Part shown: piece after piece, positions 35,642 through 43,946 of the stretch
Numbering within the stretch: the stretch's first letter is position 1
Layout of the letters: the number at the start of each line of letters is the position of its first letter
NCBI GenBank assembly: GCA_019694355.1
Contig: JAIBCB010000003.1
Span: forward strand, 558,001-622,000
Source of the DNA: Pyrinomonadaceae bacterium
Lineage (GTDB): Bacteria > Acidobacteriota > Blastocatellia > Pyrinomonadales > Pyrinomonadaceae
Length of the DNA: 64,000 nt
Direction: 5' to 3'
Translations under genes and position numbers: made by a program
The notes under the pieces: generated by a model
Databases searched by the model: none
What the model saw: only the letters and a program-made list of their open reading frames with translations
Told to the model about the DNA's origin: nothing

Positions 35642-36985
35642 ATGAAACAAAAGGTCATTCTCATTCTTGGTTTCATTATTATGCTCGGGCTGATCGTTGC
35701 CCTGAATGCCTTGTCCGTTCAGCAAAAAACGGACGTTCGGGACAACGAGCTGAACCCGAACCGCACGACCTTTAATACAGATTCGACAGGATTTCACGCC
35801 TTCTACACGCTGCTTGTGGAAACGGGGCGAAAACCGATCCGCTGGCAGCAAAAGATCAGCGCTCTTGACGCAAGCGGCGGCCCGACGACGTTTGTGATCG
35901 TTGGCCCGCTGAAGAAAGAGATCATCGAGTCCGAACGTCGTGAGCTGCTTCGATGGGTATCAAGGGGTGGAAAACTCGTAGTCATAGACCGACAACCGAA
36001 TTCCGCATACTTAACAAGCGACGGCGGCACCGCAGTTGAGATCGATCCGCTTCGGCCCGGCTTTCCGATCTTTGATGAAAATGCTTTCAAGGAGCCTACA
36101 AAGGACATTTCGCCCGGCGTGCCGGTCCAGCCGACGGTCTATACCGCCAATGTCGGAGCCGTTCAAGCTTCGCGGTTTGGCAGCTATGTCGATTGGCCGG
36201 GACCAAGGTCGAATGAAGCTAAGGATGATCCTGCACAGGTCGAAGGCCCGCCGCCGGTCTCGCAGATTGACACAACCGACTACGGGGCATACTCGGGCGA
36301 ACCGGTCGCGGACATTAAGACAGACGGCAAAGCGATCGTCGTGAGCCGAATTTACGGAAGCGGACGGATCGTCATCCTTACGGATCCGTTCGTTCTTTCT
36401 AACACCGGGATCAAGTTGCTGGACAATGCGCAGCTTGGTATAAATTTGGTTGCTGCCGGCCCGAACGGGACGATCGCCTTTGACGAATATCATCACGGTT
36501 TCGGAGCTAACGAGAATCGTGTGGCCGAATATTTCAAAGGAACGCCCGTTGTTCCGATCTTCTTCCAGGCGCTTTTGATCGTTGGCGTGATCTTGTTCTC
36601 ACAAAGCCGCAGGTTCGCCCGTCCCGTGCCGATAAAAGAACCGGATCGTCTGACCAAACTCGAGTATCTATCCGCAATGGCAGAGCTTCAGCGGCGAACC
36701 GGTTCCTTTGATCTTGCCGTTGAGAACATATATCGCGAATTTCGTCGTCGGGCGGCACGTCTTGTCGGTGTCGATGCAAAGACGGTGTCCAATGCGGAAC
36801 TCGCACGCCTTATAGCCGCCCGAGCCGGAAAACATCCGGCCGCGGTCGAGGACACGCTCTTGACGGCCGAAGACGTGATGCACGATCTTCATCCGAATCG
36901 CAGTGATGCAATGCGCGTTGTAACGGAGATACGCGAGTTAGAGGCGGCCCTGAATCTCACAAGAAGGAAGGCGGCCGCAAAATGA
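35642..36985 (+). CDS. DUF4350-domain membrane protein (447 aa)
   Basis: N-terminal membrane helix (residues 5-24), then a Rossmann-like DUF4350 domain beginning STGFHAFYTLLVETGRKPIR with FVIVGPLKKE and RGGKLVVIDRQP. A second membrane helix lies near residue 305 and a cytoplasmic helical tail follows. Proteins of this type occur in MoxR/DUF4129 operons and are suspected to help assemble or regulate membrane complexes. It overlaps the next gene by 4 bases. Confidence 0.8.
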   Translation: MKQKVILILGFIIMLGLIVALNALSVQQKTDVRDNELNPNRTTFNTDSTGFHAFYTLLVETGRKPIRWQQKISALDASGGPTTFVIVGPLKKEIIESERRELLRWVSRGGKLVVIDRQPNSAYLTSDGGTAVEIDPLRPGFPIFDENAFKEPTKDISPGVPVQPTVYTANVGAVQASRFGSYVDWPGPRSNEAKDDPAQVEGPPPVSQIDTTDYGAYSGEPVADIKTDGKAIVVSRIYGSGRIVILTDPFVLSNTGIKLLDNAQLGINLVAAGPNGTIAFDEYHHGFGANENRVAEYFKGTPVVPIFFQALLIVGVILFSQSRRFARPVPIKEPDRLTKLEYLSAMAELQRRTGSFDLAVENIYREFRRRAARLVGVDAKTVSNAELARLIAARAGKHPAAVEDTLLTAEDVMHDLHPNRSDAMRVVTEIRELEAALNLTRRKAAAK

Positions 36986-37734
36986 ATATCGCGGAATTTG
37001 CCGTCCTCCTGGTCATATTTTTGGTCACTAGCATAATTGGCGTTGTCACGGGAAGCAACTCGCTTATTACCGTGCCGGCAATGTTCCAATTCCATATCGA
37101 ACCGCGTGTTGCGGTCGCAACAAATATGTTCGGCCTTGTTTTTATGACCGCGGGCAGCACGATACCGTTCATACGGCAGAAGACGGTCGATCTAAAAAAG
37201 GTTTTGCCGCTCTTGGTCATTACGGCGATCAGTTCGGCCCTTGGAGCGATGCTCGTCGGTTATATTTCCGCCGATGGAATAAAGACCCTGGTTTCGGTTT
37301 CGATGATCGCGGTCGCGATATTCATCGTCGTAAATCCCGGCAAAGGAACTGCGGACGAGGAAAGCCTCTCGAAACCAGGCGTCATTGCATACGGCCTTAT
37401 ATTTGGGCTTGGCGTTTACGGCGGCCTTTTCAGCGGCGGATATGTAACGATCCTCACCGTTGTTCTGGTCGCATTCTTCGGGATGCGATTCTCAGAGTCG
37501 ATCGCAGCCACTAAACTCGTGAACCTTGTTTCGTCGGCGATCGCGAGCGTTCTTTTTATGTGGCAGGGTTTGGTAGACTACACGCTTGGTATTTGGCTTG
37601 CGGCCGCAATGTTCGTCGGCGGTTATATAGGAGCTCATTATGCGGCCAGAATGAACGACGTTTGGCTAAAGCGTATTTTTCTCACGGCAGTTTTCCTGCT
37701 CGCACTTAAAATAATTTACGACCTGATCTTTTGA
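36982..37734 (+). CDS. TauE/SafE (TSUP) family membrane transporter (250 aa)
   Basis: About eight hydrophobic helices in two halves. The family start [20 protein letters not shown] and the related second-half motif [22 protein letters not shown] are visible. TSUP proteins export or import sulfite, sulfoacetate or related anions; the substrate here is unknown. Its place inside a MoxR operon is unusual. It overlaps DUF4350 by 4 bases. Confidence 0.86.
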   Translation: MNIAEFAVLLVIFLVTSIIGVVTGSNSLITVPAMFQFHIEPRVAVATNMFGLVFMTAGSTIPFIRQKTVDLKKVLPLLVITAISSALGAMLVGYISADGIKTLVSVSMIAVAIFIVVNPGKGTADEESLSKPGVIAYGLIFGLGVYGGLFSGGYVTILTVVLVAFFGMRFSESIAATKLVNLVSSAIASVLFMWQGLVDYTLGIWLAAAMFVGGYIGAHYAARMNDVWLKRIFLTAVFLLALKIIYDLIF

Positions 37735-37738
37735 ACAA

Positions 37739-38692
37739 ATGCTAAATGTAACTCCTCAATTCGTTGCGCATATTCGCCGCGAACTCTCAAAAACGGTGGT
37801 CGGCCAGTACGCGGTAATCGAGCAAATACTCATCGCCATGCTCGCCGAAGGCCACGCGCTTCTCGAAGGCGTTCCGGGCACCGCGAAAACGCTCACCATC
37901 AAGACGCTTGCACAGATCCTCGGGTCACAGTATTCGCGTATTCAATTCACGCCCGATCTGATGCCTTCCGACATCACGGGCACGAATGTGTTCAATATGC
38001 GGACGGCCGAATTCAACTTGCGACGCGGGCCGATCTTCACCGATATTCTTCTTGCGGACGAGGTGAATCGTACGCCGCCAAAAACGCAGGCCGCTCTGCT
38101 TGAAGCGATGGAAGAACGGCAGACGACCATCGATGGCGAACCGTATAAGCTCTCACCGATCTTCACCGTTCTTGCGACGGAGAATCCGATCGAATACGAA
38201 GGTACATATCCGCTGCCAGAGGCACAGCTTGATCGATTCTTGTTGAAGATACTTATCGATTATCCTGCGGAAAGCGAAGAGCAGGAGATCGTCGCACGCT
38301 GGGATGCCGGCTTTAACTCGCGACGGCTCGAAGCCGTCGATATCGTGCCACTCGAAGATCCGTCCGCTCTTCAACAGTGCCGTTTCGAGGTTAGAAATAT
38401 GCGGGCGGAAGCCGGCGTGCAGAAATATATCGTCGATATGACGCGCCGTACGCGAAATCATCCCGCGGTCCTTTACGGAGCAAGTCCGAGAGCGTCTATT
38501 GCATTGCTGCTTTGCTCGAAAGCGTTGGCGGCGATCAGAGAACGCGATTTTCCGACGCCGGATGACGTTCGAGACGTTGCACTGCCCGTCTTAAGGCACA
38601 GGCTTTCGCTGCGTGCGGAAGCGGAACTTGACGGCGCTACGACCGACAGCGTGATCTCGGATATCCTGACCACGCTAGAAGTACCGCGCTAA
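37739..38692 (+). CDS. MoxR-family AAA+ ATPase (317 aa)
   Basis: AAA+ chaperone-like ATPase. Walker A is EGVPGTAKT near residue 46, Walker B is [20 protein letters not shown], and sensor 1 is [20 protein letters not shown]; the C-terminal lid domain has SPRASIALL. MoxR proteins help mature protein complexes together with DUF58 (VWA) and DUF4129 partners. No DUF58 gene is seen between MoxR and DUF4129 here. It is the last gene of the operon, 4 bases after TauE. Confidence 0.92.
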   Translation: MLNVTPQFVAHIRRELSKTVVGQYAVIEQILIAMLAEGHALLEGVPGTAKTLTIKTLAQILGSQYSRIQFTPDLMPSDITGTNVFNMRTAEFNLRRGPIFTDILLADEVNRTPPKTQAALLEAMEERQTTIDGEPYKLSPIFTVLATENPIEYEGTYPLPEAQLDRFLLKILIDYPAESEEQEIVARWDAGFNSRRLEAVDIVPLEDPSALQQCRFEVRNMRAEAGVQKYIVDMTRRTRNHPAVLYGASPRASIALLLCSKALAAIRERDFPTPDDVRDVALPVLRHRLSLRAEAELDGATTDSVISDILTTLEVPR

Positions 38693-38703
38693 GGCCGCGT
38701 CAA

Positions 38704-40167
38704 TTATTCTTCAGATCTTCCCTTCTTGGGCTTTGCGGCCGGGGCCTTTTTAGGTTCGGTCGTTGAGGCCGCCGGTTTGTCGGTCGCCTTCTCCGGCGGA
38801 GCTGTTGTTTTTGGCGTACCTGCAGGCCCGGAAGGAGTCTTAACAGCGGTGTTGGCCGCTCCCGTCTTTGGCGTCGGAGTAGCGTCGGGTTCTTGATTTT
38901 TTGGAACCGGTACGAGGATCACGCCGCCTTCATTCGGCATGAACTGGCTGCCGCCTGGCTGGACCGTAACTCGTTGTCCGGGTGGCGCGATAGCTTGCGG
39001 CGGAAGCCCGCTATTTGGATCAGCTTGCGGGAACTGTGAGCCTGCGAGCGGGCCGGCCGTTGTTCCGCCGAGCGGAGCTCCGGCGGGCGGCATCACGCCA
39101 TTCGACCACGCATTGTAACCATCGCCGCCGGGAGTTGCTCCATTCAAATACGGATCTTGAAGGGCATTTGGGTCACCGATCGGCGAATTCTTGAGCAAGG
39201 CTTCTTCTTGCGCGCCTGTTGCAGGATTTATCGGCTGCACCGGCAAACTGCCTTCATCGGCCTTCGCCGTGATGGTTGGATCGCTTCCCTTGGAATTCGT
39301 CGCATAGATCAGCACGCCGGCAAGCACGACGATGCCGCACAAAGCGATGAATGCTGTCTGCCAAATGTTGTGCTTCTTCGGTGCGATCGGTGTTGACGCA
39401 AGGCCGCCGGATTCGAAGTAGAGCCGGTCGAGGTCCTCGCGGAAAGATGCGGCCGACGCATAGCGTAATTCTGGATCGCGAGCCATGGCCGTTTCGATCA
39501 CCGGAGCGAGTTCCTTATGAGCGTCGTTGGGCATCACGCCTGCAAGGCCATCAACCACGCCGGGACCGGCAAGCATCCGCTTTAGGATCGCCCCGAGAGC
39601 GTAGATATCAGATCTTTTGTCAGCGATCGGGTATTCATTGCTTTGCTCCGGAGCGAGGAACTCCGAAGAGCGGTCGCGAGGAGCATCGAACGCGTCGCCG
39701 CCAAATCCATAGACCTTTGGTGTCGAGGCGTCGTCAACAAATACCTTGATCGGAGACAGATGTCCGTGAATAATACCGCGCTCGTGTGCGGCTTCGAGCG
39801 CTCGGGCGATCCCACGTGCGAATCCGAGAGCCTGCTCCTGCTGCATCGGCTGTGATAGCAGCGAACTCAAAAGCGTCGGTTCCGCCGCTTCGTAACCTGC
39901 GTAAACGTTGCCGCGTGAATCTTCACCATAATCTTCAAGGCGAAGCACATTCGGCTGTGAAATACCGCTTGCGGCCCGTGCACGATCGAGAAATTTCTTT
40001 GTCCAACGGCTATCGACCGAAAATGCTCGCGGAAGGACCTCGAGGATCAGTGGAGTATTGCGGGATTCATGCACGGCCCGAAAGACATCGCCCGAATCAC
40101 TCTCTAAAACGAGTGATTCGACACGATATTTATCTGCTACGATCTTTCCGATCAAGTCGCTGGTCAT
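38704..40167 (-). CDS. Membrane-anchored serine/threonine pseudokinase (487 aa)
   Basis: Residues 12-250 have the eukaryotic-type kinase fold (DKYRVESLVLESDSGDVFRA, SDIYALGAILKRMLAG), but the catalytic residues are gone. The ATP-binding Lys position is Glu43 (LILEVL), HRD is HGH (134-136), the Mg-binding Asn is Lys141, and DFG is GFG (154-156). A membrane helix lies at about 268-290, and the tail is Pro/Gly/Gln-rich, ending in a Lys-rich stretch (KPKKGRSEE). It is probably a binding or scaffold protein whose kinase domain is cytoplasmic. It is convergent with MoxR and lies downstream of atpE. Confidence 0.85.
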   Translation of the reverse strand: MTSDLIGKIVADKYRVESLVLESDSGDVFRAVHESRNTPLILEVLPRAFSVDSRWTKKFLDRARAASGISQPNVLRLEDYGEDSRGNVYAGYEAAEPTLLSSLLSQPMQQEQALGFARGIARALEAAHERGIIHGHLSPIKVFVDDASTPKVYGFGGDAFDAPRDRSSEFLAPEQSNEYPIADKRSDIYALGAILKRMLAGPGVVDGLAGVMPNDAHKELAPVIETAMARDPELRYASAASFREDLDRLYFESGGLASTPIAPKKHNIWQTAFIALCGIVVLAGVLIYATNSKGSDPTITAKADEGSLPVQPINPATGAQEEALLKNSPIGDPNALQDPYLNGATPGGDGYNAWSNGVMPPAGAPLGGTTAGPLAGSQFPQADPNSGLPPQAIAPPGQRVTVQPGGSQFMPNEGGVILVPVPKNQEPDATPTPKTGAANTAVKTPSGPAGTPKTTAPPEKATDKPAASTTEPKKAPAAKPKKGRSEE

Positions 40168-40243
40168 CTTTAGTTAGAACGCTTTCGAGAGCTCCAAGTT
40201 GCAAGTAAACACCAAAATCCGGGCAATTGCCACAAAATAAATG

Positions 40244-40286
40244 CGGCGGCAACCCGTTTGAGATGTCTCTCGGTCGGATGCCGCCG
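40244..40286 (-). terminator. Hairpin downstream of atpE
   Basis: CGGCGGCA (40244-40251) pairs with TGCCGCCG (40279-40286) around a 27-base loop. Read on the minus strand the stem is followed by CATTTATTTTGTGG. The loop is long and the T-tract interrupted, so this is a moderate terminator candidate. Confidence 0.45.
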
Positions 40287-40311
40287 TAACTGTTGATGAG
40301 CCGTCTGCTTC

Positions 40312-40629
40312 TTAGAGCTTAACGAAGACGACGAGCAGTGCGAAGAGCACGAGTGACTCGATCATGGCGAGGCCGATGATCATAAGGGTCATAACCGAGC
40401 CCGAAGCACCGGGATTGCGTGCGGCACCTTCGGCGGCGCGCGAACCGACCAAGCCCTGAGCGATACCCGCAAGTCCGGCGACAAGGCCAAAACCGAGGCC
40501 GGCTGCGAGAGCCTTTGAGCTCGAGACCGTGAATTCGTTATCGGCGGCACCAGCACCCTGTGCCATTGCTGCCATGCTGAAAAGAGCGATCGCCAAAGTT
40601 GCGAAAGCGATGTGTTTGATGTTCTTCAT
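40312..40629 (-). CDS. atpE: ATP synthase F0 subunit c with N-terminal presequence (105 aa)
   Basis: Forms the rotor ring of F1F0 ATP synthase. Two helices are at about 36-60 and 78-103, with the polar loop RAAEGAARNPGA and the ion-binding Glu in GLAMIESLVLFALL. Upstream is an extra 30-residue segment (MKNIKHIAFATLAIALFSMA...) resembling a signal peptide, absent from E. coli subunit c. GIAQG in helix 1 and ES in helix 2 match parts of the sodium-ring signature, but Phe stands where sodium rings have Tyr. It is 290 bases from atpB. Confidence 0.92.
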   Translation of the reverse strand: MKNIKHIAFATLAIALFSMAAMAQGAGAADNEFTVSSSKALAAGLGFGLVAGLAGIAQGLVGSRAAEGAARNPGASGSVMTLMIIGLAMIESLVLFALLVVFVKL

Positions 40630-40919
40630 TTTTATCTCCTGTTTTTATAGATTCGAAGATAACTGCTGTCGATCCTCACGCTCGCCGAAACGATATGCAG
40701 GGTGTATTATTTCGCCTCACTTCCGGTATGCACTTGATTTATACTCTTCTAGAGTCAAGGCTCCTGTCGCGTGCGGGCATATCATGCTATGAAACGCATA
40801 CCATTCTCATCTTTGGCCGCTCAGCGAGCGGTCAAAAATGTGACCGAAAGGATCAAGTCCGCTGTATCTTCAAATATCGAGTGCCCGCAAAACTTAGCGG
40901 GCAAAAACCGTTTCAAATT
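40630..40919. other. Gap between atpB and atpE with a small hairpin
   Basis: No gene is visible. GCCCGC (40883-40888) and GCGGGC (40897-40902) form a hairpin close to the atpB stop, similar to the GCCCGC hairpin in the composite repeats. The region probably carries a separate promoter or the leader of atpE. Confidence 0.4.
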
Positions 40920-41810
40920 CTACGCGTGAGCGGCCGCCGGCTCAGCGTGTTCTGCGTCGTGATCGTGATCGTCATGCGGTGCATGCGTTACTTCGCCGAG
41001 ATAGATCATCGAGAGCAGAGTAAATACCAGCGTCTGGACGAAAGCAACAAAGACGCCGAGACCGGTCAGCACTATCGGCAGCAGAATGTGCGTGTACGGC
41101 GGAAAGATGTTCGTGATCTCGACGTAAACCTTTTCGTCAGAGAACATATTCGCGAATAGACGCACACCCAATGTGAACGGCCTAAAGAGGTTGCTTATCA
41201 GCTCGATACAGAAGATCAAGCCTGTTACCAGGGCAAGGAACCACGGGAGCTTTGGCCCGGCAAGGTGGGCGATGTGCTTTCCGACGCCGTTCTCTCTAAT
41301 GCCGACGTAGTTGTAATAGATGAACGATGAGAGGCCGAGGGCGTATGTAACGTTCACCGAAGCTGTCGGCGACATGAACAACGGGAATTGGCCCATCAAA
41401 TTCGAGATCAGGATCAGCACTGCGAACGTAGCGACGACAGGAAAGTATTTCTGTCCGTGCTCACCGATCACATTTACAAGCAGGTCGCGGATCGCAAGAT
41501 AGCCCGCTTCGAGGGTCAACTGGCCGCCGCCCGGATCGTCTTCTGACAGTTTTCCTCTTAGCAGATAGATCACGATCACCGAAAGTATGCACGCGATCAC
41601 GAACATCACCGTGTACCACGGAATGGCCGTTTCAGGGCTATACGGAGCATTGAAGACCACTTCAGGCGATGTTCCGAAATGGGCGAAAAGCTTGTCCCAA
41701 AGCGGTTTTGTATAGGCGATCTGGAACTTGTAAACAGGTTCGCCCAAATAGTGGTTCAAGAATTCTACGATCAGCGGAGTGTGTTCACCGCCTTCTGCTA
41801 AAAGAAACAT
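40920..41810 (-). CDS. atpB: ATP synthase F0 subunit a (296 aa)
   Basis: Stator subunit with the essential Arg facing the c-ring, in RPFTLGVRLFANM near residue 214. It has five to six membrane helices and an extended N-terminal periplasmic part of about 65 residues. The C-terminal tail is His/Asp-rich (DDHDHDAEHAEPAAAHA). It follows the subunit I gene by 2 bases. The family call is secure. Confidence 0.95.
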   Translation of the reverse strand: MFLLAEGGEHTPLIVEFLNHYLGEPVYKFQIAYTKPLWDKLFAHFGTSPEVVFNAPYSPETAIPWYTVMFVIACILSVIVIYLLRGKLSEDDPGGGQLTLEAGYLAIRDLLVNVIGEHGQKYFPVVATFAVLILISNLMGQFPLFMSPTASVNVTYALGLSSFIYYNYVGIRENGVGKHIAHLAGPKLPWFLALVTGLIFCIELISNLFRPFTLGVRLFANMFSDEKVYVEITNIFPPYTHILLPIVLTGLGVFVAFVQTLVFTLLSMIYLGEVTHAPHDDHDHDAEHAEPAAAHA

Positions 41811-41812
41811 CG

Positions 41813-42214
41813 CTAATTTCGGCTCTTAAAAATACTATAAAATCCGTCTGTCATAACGGCCACAGCAAAGGCTGCAAGCCCGATCAATACTGCCGCGATC
41901 GGAAGTATTTTGATGGCATAAATTCCCCAAATGACAAGGCCCAGTGCAAAATACCGCAATATGAACCTGGCGGCCGGAAAGCCCGCCCCTCGGCCCTCTG
42001 CACGTTCGGCAAAGAGACCGCGCGTCGAGCTTGCAAGCCAGATGAAGTTCACGACGGACAAAAGCCCGCCGATCACGACGCCAATGGAGAACCGTACGTT
42101 TGCAAATATCAATCCCGCGATCGCAGCTATTGCTACGGCGACGGCCATGAGCCCGTAGATCCTCGTCTGCGAGTACTCGCGAATACCACTCTCTGGATCC
42201 GTTTGGACGTCCAT
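41813..42214 (-). CDS. atpI: ATP synthase subunit I (AtpI-like, 133 aa)
   Basis: Small protein with four hydrophobic helices (about 19-38, 44-64, 86-105 and 107-127), matching ATP synthase I proteins, which assist c-ring assembly or magnesium supply. Its position between atpZ and atpB fits. Sequence conservation in the family is low, so the call relies largely on topology and context. Confidence 0.75.
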   Translation of the reverse strand: MDVQTDPESGIREYSQTRIYGLMAVAVAIAAIAGLIFANVRFSIGVVIGGLLSVVNFIWLASSTRGLFAERAEGRGAGFPAARFILRYFALGLVIWGIYAIKILPIAAVLIGLAAFAVAVMTDGFYSIFKSRN

Positions 42215-42252
42215 CGCGAAACGGACATTTTAACCTTAAATTGCCGTAAAAA

Positions 42253-42729
42253 TCAAAGCCGAAAGGCGTTGTCTTGCGGGTCTTGCCGGTCGTGAGAGGA
42301 AAGCAGTGGATTGACCTTCGGAGGTGTGCTGTTCGGAAAGATGCGCGATGAGATGTGAAACAGCTCAAAAAAGCCGATCAGGGCTCCAAGGATCACGCCG
42401 GCAACGATGCCCCACGGCCTCGTACCCATCAAGAGATCGACGAGCCAGCCGACGAAGACCATAAATACGATCGCTCCTGAAAATGCGATTCCGGCCGACC
42501 AACCGAGACCGAAGCGCCGAACCTCTTCGTCAAGCGGCGGCGGTGTAAATGATTGTAAAATAAAGGGTTCTTCTGCCTTTGTCGGTTCAGGTTCAAAGAG
42601 CGAGAGAGACGCACCCGGCTTTGGCTCGATCGGCGACTCTGGCTCGTTGTTCTGAGACGGTTCGGCCGGTGGGCCCTGCTGTTGCGGTTCCGCGTCCTCT
42701 GCGTATGGGTCATGCCAACTTTCGCTCAT
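42253..42729 (-). CDS. atpZ: AtpZ-like protein (158 aa)
   Basis: First gene of the F0 set. An acidic, Pro/Gln-rich N-terminal half (residues 1-70) precedes two helices, FGLGWSAGIAFSGAIVFMVF and GIVAGVILGALIGFFELFHI, the AtpZ/AtpI domain thought to form an assembly or ion-supply complex with AtpI. The start overlaps the glycosyltransferase stop (ATGA). The long disordered N-terminal half is unusual for AtpZ. Confidence 0.78.
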   Translation of the reverse strand: MSESWHDPYAEDAEPQQQGPPAEPSQNNEPESPIEPKPGASLSLFEPEPTKAEEPFILQSFTPPPLDEEVRRFGLGWSAGIAFSGAIVFMVFVGWLVDLLMGTRPWGIVAGVILGALIGFFELFHISSRIFPNSTPPKVNPLLSSHDRQDPQDNAFRL

Positions 42730-43937
42730 CGCTTTTCGCGTATGATGACAGTTTCGCTCGGTGATTTCAATTCATAGGTGGTTCCGCGCCAAACGATCTT
42801 CCGAGAGAATAGGGCAAGAATCGTATTTACGAGGAAGATCGCGGGTGTAACGAACGCAAGAACGCACTGCGGGACGGCCTGCTGTGCCAAAAGGGCTTCG
42901 TGGTCCGAAAGGGCAAAGCGAACGGCACGCAAACGAATAAAGGCTTTTGCAAGTGTGAACCCCGTGACCAGAATGAGAGCCGCGACCGCGGCGACCATCG
43001 CAAGGCTTCCAAGTTCGCTCGTCAGCAGGATCGCGATACCGGCGGTCATCACGCCGCAGAACAGTGTCGATCCGAACATCGAGAGCAGCCACAAACCCGG
43101 CGAATATACACGCGTGATCTTCATCTGCCGCGTTGTGAATTCGAGCATCTCAGCGAGCGTTTGGTGCTCAAAACTCGCACAAAGGGCTCGCGGCACGAAT
43201 TCCAGCTCAAGCCCCGCATCCTGCACAGCTTTCGTTACGGCAAAATCATCGCTCAAAACGCCTTTCCAACAGGTTCTTATGTCAAGGCGCTCGAACATCT
43301 CACGCCTAAGGGCCATCGAGCCGCCCCAGCAAAAATTCGACCTTGTGTTCGGCCCAAGCGCAGATGCGACCGAACCATTCCAGACCGAAGAAAGCTCCGA
43401 ACCAAGCTTTCCATTTTCCGAGATCAGCCAACGATAGCCCGTCGCCGCTCCCACATTTGGTTTTAAGGCCGCAGCCGAAAGGGAAGCGAGCCAGTCAGAA
43501 TTTGTGCACGCATCCGAATCGACAAACGCAAAGACCTCGCTGCGTTCGTCGGCCTTTGGAATTGCAAATAGAAGATTCTCGATCTTCTGGCTTGACCCCG
43601 AAGCTTTTGGTGCAATATGCAGGCGAGCCGAAACCGTGTCGGATGAATAAAGCCTTATCGCTTCTTCGATCTCCGCAACGGCCGCATCCTCTTTATCGTC
43701 AACAATAAAAAGGATCTCGTAGTACGGATATCGTTGGGCGAAGAGTCTTCGCAGATTTTCTTTGAACTCGCGATCGACGCCTCGGCAAGGGGCGAAGATC
43801 GTAGCAAAAGGCAGGTCGGTTCGATTCTTGAGCGAGAACCCTTCGCGGATGAATCTCTCGTAAATGATGCCGCCGCGATATGACCGATAACTCAGCCAGA
43901 TCAGCACAGCGGCAAAGAAATAGAATACGTAGATCAA
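42726..43937 (-). CDS. GT2/GT21-like glycosyltransferase, ceramide-glucosyltransferase type (403 aa)
   Basis: Membrane-associated glycosyltransferase. An N-terminal helix (1-18) precedes the GT-A domain with IFAPCRGVDREFKENLRRLF, LFIVDD, DSDA (140-143) and a GVLSDDFAVTKAV segment, and two to three C-terminal helices follow. The order of Asp motifs and QMKITRVYSPGLW after them resembles glucosylceramide synthases, although the final QxxRW is not intact. TTG start at 43937, 10 bases after the waaA stop. The sugar acceptor could be a ceramide or another lipid; this is inferred. Confidence 0.75.
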   Translation of the reverse strand: MIYVFYFFAAVLIWLSYRSYRGGIIYERFIREGFSLKNRTDLPFATIFAPCRGVDREFKENLRRLFAQRYPYYEILFIVDDKEDAAVAEIEEAIRLYSSDTVSARLHIAPKASGSSQKIENLLFAIPKADERSEVFAFVDSDACTNSDWLASLSAAALKPNVGAATGYRWLISENGKLGSELSSVWNGSVASALGPNTRSNFCWGGSMALRREMFERLDIRTCWKGVLSDDFAVTKAVQDAGLELEFVPRALCASFEHQTLAEMLEFTTRQMKITRVYSPGLWLLSMFGSTLFCGVMTAGIAILLTSELGSLAMVAAVAALILVTGFTLAKAFIRLRAVRFALSDHEALLAQQAVPQCVLAFVTPAIFLVNTILALFSRKIVWRGTTYELKSPSETVIIREKR

Positions 43938-43946
43938 GGCGATATC

